Source: Streptomyces sp. LUP47B (GTDB lineage: Bacteria > Actinomycetota > Actinomycetes > Streptomycetales > Streptomycetaceae). Taken from it: 64,000 bases of DNA. The stretch is taken from positions 460,468 through 524,467 of the forward strand of contig NZ_MJAH01000001.1 of NCBI RefSeq assembly GCF_001746295.1, in the 5' to 3' direction. The notes beneath the pieces were generated by a model, which made no database searches, was not told the origin of the DNA, and saw nothing but the letters and a program-made list of their open reading frames with translations. Made by a program: the position numbers and the translations under genes. This document shows positions 51,533 to 58,992 of the stretch, piece after piece. Numbering within the stretch: position 1 is the stretch's first letter; each line of letters opens with the position of its first letter.

Positions 51533-52474
51533 ATGGGTCGCATCGTCATCAGCGGGGCCTCAGGAGACTTGGGGCACCGCGTCACCGACCTGCTTCTGGC
51601 CGCGGATCCGGCTGCCGAACTGACACTTGTGACGCGCACCCCGGAAAGGCTCGGCCGAAGCGAGACACAGCGGCTACGCGTCCGCCGGGGCGACTACCGG
51701 GACGCCGGTTCCCTGGACGCCGCGTACAGCGGCGGGGAGATTCTCTTCCTGATCAGCGGACTGAATCTCGGGCGAAGGGTTTCTGAGCACCGGAACGCGA
51801 TTTCCGCGGCACAGCGGGCCGGTATCCGCCATATCGTGTACACCTCGGTGGGAGGCGTGCAGCCGAACAATCCCGCTCTGTCCTCCCAGGACCACTGTCA
51901 GACCGAGATCGATCTGCGAGCCTCCGGTCTGGCGTACACGATTCTCAGGAACTCCCTCTACTCCGAAATCGTGAGCAACGTTCTTGTGGCGCCCGGGGTG
52001 GAAACCGGTCTGCTCAGGCAGGCGACGGGCGACGGCTTCCTCGCGCCGGTCGCGAAGAGCGATGTCGCCAACTGCGCCGCCATGTGCCTGCTGCAGAACG
52101 AGCGGCACCCCGGCGCCGTCTACGAGATCACCGGCGGCGAGTTGCTGAATTTCCACGACATCGCGGCGATCGGTACCGAAGTCCACGGCGTCCCCGTCAA
52201 GTACGCGCCGGTCTCGGCCGAAGAACGCCTTGCGTTCTACGACTCCGTGGGGATTCCCCGGACCTACGACCCCGACATGCCGCCGAGCGCGGACGGGCAC
52301 ATGTGGGCCAGTGACGAGTTGGTATCCGCGGAAGTCGCGATTGCCGAGGGCTACCAAGCCGTCATGTCCCACCATGTGAAGCACATAACAGGCCAGGAAC
52401 CTGTTTCTTTGCGCTCTGTGATGGAGCGTTGCAAGTCATTGCGCTACGACGAGATAGCCGCGCGGGTTTCATAG
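51533..52474 (+). CDS. NmrA family NAD(P)-binding protein (quinone oxidoreductase 2/azoreductase-like)
   Basis: 313 residues from ATG 51533 (AGGAGA upstream). Dinucleotide motif IVISGASGDLGHRVTDLL, then ILFLISGLNLGRRVSEHRNA and the YTILRNSLYSE segment typical of QorB-like NmrA proteins. The family reduces quinones or senses NADP. Its position after a phenol-hydroxylating set suggests quinone reduction. The gene ends 10 bases before a copied fragment of a substrate-binding-protein gene. The last 35 residues are less typical. Confidence 0.83.
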   Translation: MGRIVISGASGDLGHRVTDLLLAADPAAELTLVTRTPERLGRSETQRLRVRRGDYRDAGSLDAAYSGGEILFLISGLNLGRRVSEHRNAISAAQRAGIRHIVYTSVGGVQPNNPALSSQDHCQTEIDLRASGLAYTILRNSLYSEIVSNVLVAPGVETGLLRQATGDGFLAPVAKSDVANCAAMCLLQNERHPGAVYEITGGELLNFHDIAAIGTEVHGVPVKYAPVSAEERLAFYDSVGIPRTYDPDMPPSADGHMWASDELVSAEVAIAEGYQAVMSHHVKHITGQEPVSLRSVMERCKSLRYDEIAARVS

Positions 52475-52484
52475 CACGCTACGC

Positions 52485-52713
52485 GCCGGGGTGCAGCCCG
52501 AGTGAGCCCGGCGTGGGGGCGCCCTGCACCTCACCAAAAGTAGAGGGCGAAGGTCTGCTTCCAGCATTCGACCCCGGCGCGGTCCCCCATGAAACGCGGG
52601 AAGCCGTCGAGATGGGCGTTGGGGTGTTCCCAGATCGGCTTGAGCCCGCCTGCCGGAGTGACGTCGGTGCGCATCGACCAACTGTCGAAGAACTGCTCCT
52701 CGGTGGGGCGGGG
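52485..52713 (-). pseudogene. Copied 3' end of the substrate-binding protein gene at 54967-56124
   Basis: About 229 bases match 54973-55203 in the same orientation, with roughly nine in ten bases identical by eye. A one-base insertion (CACCAAAAGTAG against CGCCGAAGTAG) shifts the frame near the end of the coding part. No start or upstream portion exists. It is a partial duplication in direct orientation relative to the intact gene. Confidence 0.85.
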
Positions 52714-52750
52714 CCATCGCTGCCCGCGGCGCCCGATAATGGGGCAGGGT

Positions 52751-53515
52751 TCAGCCCAACTGGATGGAGCGCTTGGCGAGGCCGCCCCAGAAGCCGTCGA
52801 TCACGGTCTTCTGGGTGTCGAGCTCGTCGGCTGCGGCCCCTAGGGTGACGAACAGCGGGGCGAAGTGCTCGGTGTGCGGGTGCGCGATACGGCCGGCGGG
52901 GGCAGCGTGTTGGAAGTCCAGCAGCGCGTCCAGATCGCCCGTGTCCAGGGCTTCGCGGCCCCAGGCGTCGAAGTCCCTGGACCAGTTGGGCGCCTCGTTC
53001 ACCCCTGCGCCGATCATGATGCCGCGCAGGTTGTGGGTGAAGAACCCGCTGCCGATGATCAGCACGCCCTGGTCCCGGAGCGGGGCGAGTCGGCGGCCGA
53101 GCTCGAACAGGCCGTGCGGGTCGAGGGTCGGCATCGACATCTGCAGGACAGGAATGTCAGCCTCGGGGAACATCTCCTTGAGCGGCACGTATGCGCCGTG
53201 GTCCAAGCCTCGCTCCGGCGCGTCCGCGACCTTGCCGCCGAGCAGCCCGCGTACCTTCGCGGCCAGCTCCGGCGCGCCCGGCGCGGGATAGGCGACCTGG
53301 TAGTAGCGCTCGGGGAAGCCTCCGAAGTCGTAGGTCAGCGGCACCGTGGTCGTCGCGCCGAGCGTGGTGGGCGTGTCCTCCCAGTGCGCGGAGACCATGA
53401 GGATCGCCTCGGGCTTGGCGAGCGTCGCCGACCATGCCGCGAGCTGGCTGGTCCAGAGCGCGTCGTCGGCGAGCGGCGGAGCGCCGTGGCTCAGGTAGAG
53501 CGCGGGAGTCTTCAC
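52751..53515 (-). CDS. DODA-type class III extradiol ring-cleavage dioxygenase
   Basis: 254 residues from GTG 53515 (GAAGGA 8-9 bases upstream). Family residues are YLSHGAPPL, VSAHWEDTPTT, GLDHGAYVPLKEMFPEADIP and ILIIGSGFFTHNLR, supplying the metal-binding and acid/base histidines. The family includes 4,5-DOPA dioxygenases and plant-like DODA enzymes acting on catechols. An AT-rich palindrome lies upstream. It may cleave the catechol formed by the nearby flavin monooxygenase (inference). Confidence 0.87.
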   Translation of the reverse strand: MKTPALYLSHGAPPLADDALWTSQLAAWSATLAKPEAILMVSAHWEDTPTTLGATTTVPLTYDFGGFPERYYQVAYPAPGAPELAAKVRGLLGGKVADAPERGLDHGAYVPLKEMFPEADIPVLQMSMPTLDPHGLFELGRRLAPLRDQGVLIIGSGFFTHNLRGIMIGAGVNEAPNWSRDFDAWGREALDTGDLDALLDFQHAAPAGRIAHPHTEHFAPLFVTLGAAADELDTQKTVIDGFWGGLAKRSIQLG

Positions 53516-53548
53516 GATGGGTTCCTTCCCCTTCGGCTGGCGAAGTTG

Positions 53549-53562
53549 AATTTTGCAAATTA
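53549..53562. promoter_or_regulatory. AT-rich near-palindrome upstream of the DODA gene
   Basis: AATT-TTGCAA-ATTA with a palindromic TTGCAA centre, 34-47 bases upstream of GTG 53515. Such patches are rare in this GC-rich region and resemble MarR/TetR operators or a promoter element. The cognate protein is unknown. Confidence 0.4.
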
Positions 53563-53723
53563 GGGCAGTTACGCCTGCTATTGCCGGCCGTAGCACACCC
53601 GGATGTGTCGGCCGGGCTGCCGAGCCTGGTGATGACAGGCCTCGGTGTGGGCACAAACTCCGATGCGTGTGCTGAGCGGTCTCGGCGACGGCCGAGGGCG
53701 AGACCGCTCGGCACGGCCGTTCG

Positions 53724-54266
53724 TCAGGCCGCTGGGATCTCAGCGGTGACCGTGAGGACCGCGCGGCCGAGGATGTGGCTGGCGATGTTGAAGCCGAGGT
53801 AGGCCGGGGTGGCTTCCGCCGGGACACCGATGGATTCGACGTCGAGGGCGTGGACCGCGATGAAGTAGCGGTGCGTGCCATGTCCGGCGGGTGGGGCGGC
53901 TCCGATGAAGCGGGCGGCGCGGGCGTCGTTGGGCAGTTGGAAGGCGCCCTCGGGCAGGCCCGAGCCGGTGTCGTCGCCCGCACCCTCGGGCAGCTCGGTG
54001 ACGCCGGCCGGGATGTCGACCACGGCCCAGTGCCAGAAGCCGGAGCCGGTGGGGGCGTCGGGGTCGTACACCGTCACGGCGTAGCTCTTCGTGCCCTCGG
54101 GGGCGCCGCTCCAGGACAGCTGCGGGGAGACGTCCTTGCCGCCGGGCACGCCGAAGGCGCCGGAGAACTGCTCGGCGGCCCAGGCGGCGCCATCGGCGAC
54201 GGTGGTGCTGGTGACGATGAAGGTCGCTGCCTCCGGTAGGCGGGCGAAGGGGTCGTTGGCGCTCAT
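53724..54266 (-). CDS. YbhB/YbcL family (Raf kinase inhibitor-like) protein
   Basis: 180 residues; AAAGGAAA precedes ATG 54266. The PEBP fold core is present: DVSPQLSWSGAPEGTKSYAV, YDPDAPTGSGFWHWAVVDIP and HRYFIAVHALDVESIGV. The DPDAPTG…HWxVxxIP ligand-binding pocket is intact. Bacterial members are phospholipid- or small-anion-binding proteins of unclear role. A decayed second copy lies immediately upstream. Confidence 0.88.
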   Translation of the reverse strand: MSANDPFARLPEAATFIVTSTTVADGAAWAAEQFSGAFGVPGGKDVSPQLSWSGAPEGTKSYAVTVYDPDAPTGSGFWHWAVVDIPAGVTELPEGAGDDTGSGLPEGAFQLPNDARAARFIGAAPPAGHGTHRYFIAVHALDVESIGVPAEATPAYLGFNIASHILGRAVLTVTAEIPAA

Positions 54267-54296
54267 CGCGTCTTTTCCTTTCGGGGTATTACGGGA

Positions 54297-54515
54297 TTAC
54301 TGTCGGGCGGTGGCCGTGATGCGGCCGTAGCCCAGGATGTGGCGGCTCAGGGTGAAGGCGGCCCCGGCGGGCGTGCTGGTGGCGGGCAGGACCGGACTCG
54401 GGGTCTCGAGGGCCTACATAGTGATCCGGTAGCGGCGAGTGATGTCGTGGGCCGGCGGGCACGGGCCTATGGGTCCGGAGCCGCCGGCGTCGTTCGGGGA
54501 CGTCAGCACCCCGAC
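54297..54515 (-). pseudogene. Decayed second YbhB-like gene (3' part)
   Basis: The frame reads SPNDAGGSGPIGPCPPAHDI, TRRYRITM, an in-frame stop, then ALETPSPVLPATSTPAGAAF and LSRHILGYGRITATA. This parallels the C-terminal 70 residues of the intact neighbour (LPNDARAARFIGAAPPAGHG…HRYF…ALDVES…ASHILGRAVLTVTA). The N-terminal part is missing. No further feature was recognised in 54516-54966. Confidence 0.75.
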
Positions 54516-54966
54516 CACGCAGAATCCTCATGGTGGCCTGCGCGGACACGGGGCCGGTTCATCGGGTCGAGCAACCGTGGGCGCAACACCGTTGCCGCGA
54601 CCCCGCCTCCTCGCGGCTTGCGGCGCCCCGGGCGGGCGGGGCCACCCCTGACCCGTCCCGCGCAAGCACGTGGATAACGGTGTACGGCGAGGCGATTGAG
54701 CTGGGATCGTTCGCGGACCTCAGCCGCCGTGCCACGCAGCTGAGTCCGCGACGTCGCACAGATCGCGACGGCTTCTGCATGCGATGGTGGATGGATTTCT
54801 GGCGGGCGGTTGTCCGGCGCCGGATGGTGGCCGCGGGGGTCAGCTGGCGTCAGGCTGCATTTTCGGTGGTTGGGGGTTCATGATCGGGGAGCTGGTGCCC
54901 CTCCGTGGCCCTGGCACCAACATTGATCCAAAACCCAAATCAGCCCGTGGCTGACACATTTGGGGA

Positions 54967-56124
54967 CTACTGGCCGGGGTGCAGCCCGAGTGAGCCCGGT
55001 GTGGGGGCGCCCTGTACCTCGCCGAAGTAGAGGGCGAAGGTCTGCTTCCAGCGTTCGACCTCGGCGCGGTCCGCCATGAAACGCGGGAAGCCGTCGAGAT
55101 GGGCGTTGGGGTATTCCCAGATCGGCTTGAGCCCGCCTGCCGGAGTGACGTCGGTGCGCACCGACCAACCGTCGAAGGACTGCTCCTGCACGGCGCGGGA
55201 GAGCTGCCAGTTGAGGTAGAGCTTGGCCGCGGCGGGGTGCTTGGCGCGGGCGAGGATCGCCGCCCGCTGCCCCCAGGCCATGAACGGGTGGCCGTTTGGC
55301 GCAGCCCACTTCACGCTGGGCGCGATGGGCCCGGTCAGCGAGCCGGCGCCACCGATTCCGACCAGCTTCTGCTTGCCTGCGACGGAGACGATCGGGGTGA
55401 AGCTGCCGCGGCCGAACTCGACGTTCTGTGCGGCGAGTCGGCGTACCCAGTCCCAGCCGTACGCCTCCGTGTAGAGCTTGTAGAGGTACAGGACCGCGTC
55501 GTCGTCGTGCGGGTAGGTGGAGGAGATGGCACCCTTCCACCGCGGGTCGGCCAAGGCCCGCGGTGTGGCGGGGGCGTCGCTGCCGAGGGTTTGGTCGTAC
55601 ATGTAGCTGAAGGCGAAGACCGCGATGCTCACCCATGCGCCGTCCGGGTCCCTGAACTGGGGGTACAGCGCGGAGAAGCCGGCCGGCCTGTACCGCTGGA
55701 GCACGCCCATGGCCTTCCACCGGGCGAAGTCCTGCACGGTCTGCAGTTGCACCACGTCGGGGACGAGCGTGTCCGTGGCGAGTTGGTTGTCGATGCGTAC
55801 GTCGTGGTACTTGCTGTAGTCGACGACCATGGTGAGCTTGATGTCCGGGAACTGCGAGACAAACGCCTGCTTTGTTGCGTCCTGCTGGTCAGGGAGGTCG
55901 CCGCCGGCGTAGATGACGAGTTCGCCGCCCTCACGCCTGGCGTCCGCGTACAGCTCGTCGAGCGACTTCTTCTCTTCCCGCACGTGACTGCCGGGCCGGA
56001 ACGCCGAGTTCGCGGTGCCCCCGGTTGCCGCGGCGGCGCTTCCGGTGATCGACGCGCCCAGTGCCGTCGCGCCCAGTGCGGCACCCGCGCCGCCGATTAT
56101 CCGCCGCCTGCTGAATGAGGTCAT
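54967..56124 (-). CDS. Tat-exported ABC transporter substrate-binding protein (iron/thiamine-type group)
   Basis: 385 residues. The N-terminus SRRRIIGGAGAALGATALGA is a twin-arginine signal. The mature domain has class II periplasmic-binding features of the Fe/putrescine/thiamine group: ELVIYAGGDLPDQQDATKQA, LVPDVVQLQTVQDFARWKAM and DPRWKGAISSTYPHDDDAVL. No permease or ATPase is adjacent, so it is an orphan binding protein. It is divergent from a MarR regulator whose putative operator lies between. Part of its 3' end is duplicated at 52485-52713. Confidence 0.85.
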   Translation of the reverse strand: MTSFSRRRIIGGAGAALGATALGASITGSAAAATGGTANSAFRPGSHVREEKKSLDELYADARREGGELVIYAGGDLPDQQDATKQAFVSQFPDIKLTMVVDYSKYHDVRIDNQLATDTLVPDVVQLQTVQDFARWKAMGVLQRYRPAGFSALYPQFRDPDGAWVSIAVFAFSYMYDQTLGSDAPATPRALADPRWKGAISSTYPHDDDAVLYLYKLYTEAYGWDWVRRLAAQNVEFGRGSFTPIVSVAGKQKLVGIGGAGSLTGPIAPSVKWAAPNGHPFMAWGQRAAILARAKHPAAAKLYLNWQLSRAVQEQSFDGWSVRTDVTPAGGLKPIWEYPNAHLDGFPRFMADRAEVERWKQTFALYFGEVQGAPTPGSLGLHPGQ

Positions 56125-56186
56125 GGGACCGAGCCCTTCAAGGTGACTGAGATTTCAAGTAACTGGTGGCGACACTACGACCGATC

Positions 56187-56204
56187 TACTTGAGGCGTCA
56201 AGTA
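56187..56204. promoter_or_regulatory. MarR-type operator
   Basis: TACTTGA-GGCG-TCAAGTA is a perfect 7-bp dyad in the divergent region between the binding-protein gene (start 56124) and the MarR gene (start 56274). A further half-site TCAAGTA occurs at 56155-56161. Size and symmetry suit MarR dimers. Confidence 0.65.
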
Positions 56205-56273
56205 TTGCGCGTCACACCGGCCTCTCCCCCGCCACCCGCACGGGCCGGACAGGGCTGTCGTATCGTCGGTGCG

Positions 56274-57083
56274 ATGGAACAGGTGCCGTGGTTGACTGCG
56301 CGTGAAGAGCGGGTGTGGCGGCTCTTCACGGCCGTGCTCTTCCTGCTGCCCGACGAGGTCGAGGCGCAGCTGCAGCGTGACGCCGGCCTGACGCACTTCG
56401 GGTACGGGGTCCTCTCTGCACTGTCGGAGGCACCGGCGCGGGCCATGCGCATGACCGACCTGGCGTCGATGGCCCGCGGCTCTCAATCGCGGCTGTCCCA
56501 TCAAGTGGCGAGCCTGGAGCGCCGGGGATGGGTCCGCCGCGAGCGTGCCGCCGAGGACGGACGGGGCAGCGTCGCCGTACTGACCGACGCGGGATATGCC
56601 AAGGTGGCGGCCATCGCCCCGGGGCATGTGGCGGCGGTGCGCTCGGCGGTCTTCGACGCGCTCAGTCCCCGGCAGCTCGATGAGCTGGAGGGGATCTGCA
56701 CAGCGCTGCTGCGGTCCGAGATTCGTGAAGATCCGGGCGATGACCCTGCCTCGGGCAGACAGGCCCTCGTTGGTCATCGTGGTCATCTCGAAGATGACGC
56801 TGACAGTTCCCGAGCTTGTCCTCAGGATGAGGACATCAGCGCGTCCGCCGAGACTCAGACCGGCGAGGACCTCACCGCCGACTTGGCCCGGATATCCGAC
56901 GCCCGCAGCGCTGTCGACTTCACCGAACTCCAGCTCATCGACCGTGCCCGCGCCCAGGGGCAGACCTGGGAACAGATCGCCTCTGCGCTCGGCATGCCCG
57001 ACCGCCGTCAGGCCCAGACCCGGTTCCGTCGGCTGCGCGAGCGGTGGCCCGAGTACGTACCGATGTCTGCAGCATCGCGATAG
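56274..57083 (+). CDS. MarR family regulator with a C-terminal second HTH-like extension
   Basis: 269 residues from ATG 56274. Residues 1-150 are a full MarR protein (HFGYGVLSALSEAPARAMRM, LASMARGSQSRLSHQVASLE, winged RRGWVRRER). After an acidic low-complexity stretch (155-200) comes a second domain, SDARSAVDFTELQLIDRARA then QTWEQIASALGMPDR, that looks like another HTH. MarR proteins are normally about 150 residues, so this is a fusion or a frameshift read-through of two genes. It is divergent from the binding-protein gene with a dyad between. Confidence 0.8.
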   Translation: MEQVPWLTAREERVWRLFTAVLFLLPDEVEAQLQRDAGLTHFGYGVLSALSEAPARAMRMTDLASMARGSQSRLSHQVASLERRGWVRRERAAEDGRGSVAVLTDAGYAKVAAIAPGHVAAVRSAVFDALSPRQLDELEGICTALLRSEIREDPGDDPASGRQALVGHRGHLEDDADSSRACPQDEDISASAETQTGEDLTADLARISDARSAVDFTELQLIDRARAQGQTWEQIASALGMPDRRQAQTRFRRLRERWPEYVPMSAASR

Positions 57084-57220
57084 ATCAAGTGCCTGACTCG
57101 CGACGTTTCACGCCTGCTGGGGAACCGTGGGCTGTCAGGCATGGATCGGGTCAGCCTTCTCCGCGACCTTCCACGGGGAGTCGCTGCTGCGGCACATGCG
57201 TGTCTGACGAGCGCGACGGG

Positions 57221-57462
57221 TCAGGGGTCGAGCAGCGCAAGGACCCGGGTCCCGAGCAGGTCGACACCGAGGTCCTCGCTCAGGCCGTGCGGGGTACCGA
57301 ACTCCACCCTGCTCAATGAGTCGGCGAGCCTGAACGGCGACCTGCTCGGCCGTGCCGGAGAAGGCGAACATATCGAGCAACTCGTCCGGGATGAGCGCTC
57401 CCGCGTCGGCCGCTTTCCCTTGGGCGAGGGGGGCCTTCACGCGGGCCAGCCCCCCTCCCATA
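57221..57462 (-). pseudogene. C-terminal fragment of an LLM-class flavin-dependent oxidoreductase
   Basis: One frame reads AGALIPDELLDMFAFSGTAE then QVAVQARRLIEQGG. After a frame change it continues VEFGTPHGLSEDLGVDLLGT then RVLALLDP and a stop. This is the conserved C-terminus of methylene-tetrahydromethanopterin-reductase-like enzymes. The F420/FMN-binding barrel is missing. The remaining parts of 57084-57615 show no gene; an AT-rich patch near 57484-57510 may be promoter for the P450 operon. Confidence 0.65.
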
Positions 57463-57615
57463 CCTCTGCTGTATGGATGAGGAAAACTTTTGATATTTGC
57501 CAGATGTCGTGGCCTGACTCAGTGTTGAGGAACAGCTGGAGCCCGCCCTCTTGGCGCGACACCGATCCACCGGGACCGTTTCACCGGGAGGGCTCCGCGA
57601 GAAAGGAGTCCCGCG

Positions 57616-57807
57616 ATGGTCGAGGTCACAGTGGATTTCGCCCGGTGCGACGCCAACGGCACCTGTGCGGCACTGATGCCGGACGTGTTCCGGATCGGTG
57701 AGAACGGCCTGCTCGAGCAGTTGACCACCGAAGTCGAAGACGCTCGTGCGGACGAGCTGGAGGAAGTCATCCTCTGCTGTCCGCTGGGGGCGATCTCACG
57801 CTCATGA
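57616..57807 (+). CDS. [3Fe-4S]-type ferredoxin
   Basis: 63 residues, normal for P450-partner ferredoxins. Cluster ligands are Cys11, Cys17 (CDANGTC) and Cys55 in ILCCPLGAI; the missing fourth Cys position is what gives a [3Fe-4S] cluster. AAAGGAG precedes ATG 57616. It overlaps the P450 gene by ATGA and is expected to carry electrons from the flavoprotein at 61209 to the P450. Confidence 0.92.
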   Translation: MVEVTVDFARCDANGTCAALMPDVFRIGENGLLEQLTTEVEDARADELEEVILCCPLGAISRS

Positions 57808-58982
57808 CCACGACACTGCCGCACTTCGAACCGTTCTCCCCGGATGCCCTCTCGCACCCGGGCGGCGCCCTGACCGAGGGCCCCCTCGCGCTCGGCTCGG
57901 CCGGCTACACCGTCCTGAGCTTCGAGCTCGCGACCTCCGTGCTGCGCGACAAGCGATTCCAGAACGCCGCGCTCAAGCTGATGGAGGACTTCGGCATCAC
58001 CGACGGTCCGGTGCACGACTTTCGTGCCCACAGCCTGCTCATGGCCGACGGCCCGCGTCACCTCCGGCTGCGCACGCCGCTGGCCCGTTTCATGGGACCG
58101 GCGACCGTCGAGAACATCCGCGGCGCCCTGCGCCGGATCATCCAGGACCTCGCCGCCGACCTCGACCCGTCCGCGCCGGTCGACTTCCACGGTGCCGTCG
58201 ACCGGCGTCTGCCCGCGCGGGTGTACTGCCACCTCGCCGGCGCATCGGTCGAGGACGCCCCCAAGGTCGCGAGCCTCTCGGAGCGGACGCTGTCGCTGCT
58301 GAACCGCGACCCGGGCCTCACACCGGTGATCGTCGGCGCGTACGACGAGTTGTTCGCCTACCTGGAGAACCTGGTCGCGCGCAAGCGTGCACAGGGCCTG
58401 GGCGACGACATGCTCTCGTTCCTGGTCGCGCAGCACGCCTCCGGCAAGCTCTCCGAGAAGGAGCTCTTCAACGAGGCGGCCGCCATGCTCGAGGCGAGTT
58501 CCGTCAACACCACGCACCAGACGGGTTTGGTCGTATGGACGCTGTTGCGCGACCGGGCGGTCTGGCAGCGGCTGGTCGCGAATCCGGCGCTGATCCCGGC
58601 GGCGGTCGTCGAGGTGCTTCGGCTGTATCCCCGGCCCGGCGTCATCAGCAGGATCGCGACCGAGGACGTCGAGCTGAACGGGACCGTCGTTCCCGCCGGT
58701 TCGGACGTGCACGTGGCGGTGTGGTCGGCCAACCGCGACCCGGCGCGCTTCGACAGCCCGTCGGACTTCGTGCTCGAACGTGAGCGCAACCAGCCGCTGA
58801 CCTTCAGCACCGGCAGCCACAACTGCCTCGGACAAGGGCTCGCGAAGGTCGAGATGGAAGAGGTCGTCACCTTCCTGGTCGAGCACTTCCCTTACGCCGT
58901 CGTGGTCGAGGAGGACACCGAGATCGGGCAGGCCGGCGGCCGGTGGCTCGTAAAGTCGCTCACCGTCGACCTCAAGTCGTAG
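57804..58982 (+). CDS. Cytochrome P450
   Basis: 392 residues, typical for soluble bacterial P450s. Heme motif FSTGSHNCLG (Cys341), ExxR in EVLRLYPR, and HLRLRTPLARFM in the C helix. The I-helix reads MLEASSVNTTHQT, where the usual acid of the Gly-x-Asp/Glu-Thr-Thr oxygen-activation motif is Asn. It follows the ferredoxin with ATGA coupling and precedes four catabolic-type genes. The substrate is unknown; hydroxylation of a small hydrophobic compound is inferred. Confidence 0.93.
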   Translation: MTTTLPHFEPFSPDALSHPGGALTEGPLALGSAGYTVLSFELATSVLRDKRFQNAALKLMEDFGITDGPVHDFRAHSLLMADGPRHLRLRTPLARFMGPATVENIRGALRRIIQDLAADLDPSAPVDFHGAVDRRLPARVYCHLAGASVEDAPKVASLSERTLSLLNRDPGLTPVIVGAYDELFAYLENLVARKRAQGLGDDMLSFLVAQHASGKLSEKELFNEAAAMLEASSVNTTHQTGLVVWTLLRDRAVWQRLVANPALIPAAVVEVLRLYPRPGVISRIATEDVELNGTVVPAGSDVHVAVWSANRDPARFDSPSDFVLERERNQPLTFSTGSHNCLGQGLAKVEMEEVVTFLVEHFPYAVVVEEDTEIGQAGGRWLVKSLTVDLKS

Positions 58983-58992
58983 GCGGGGCGTG

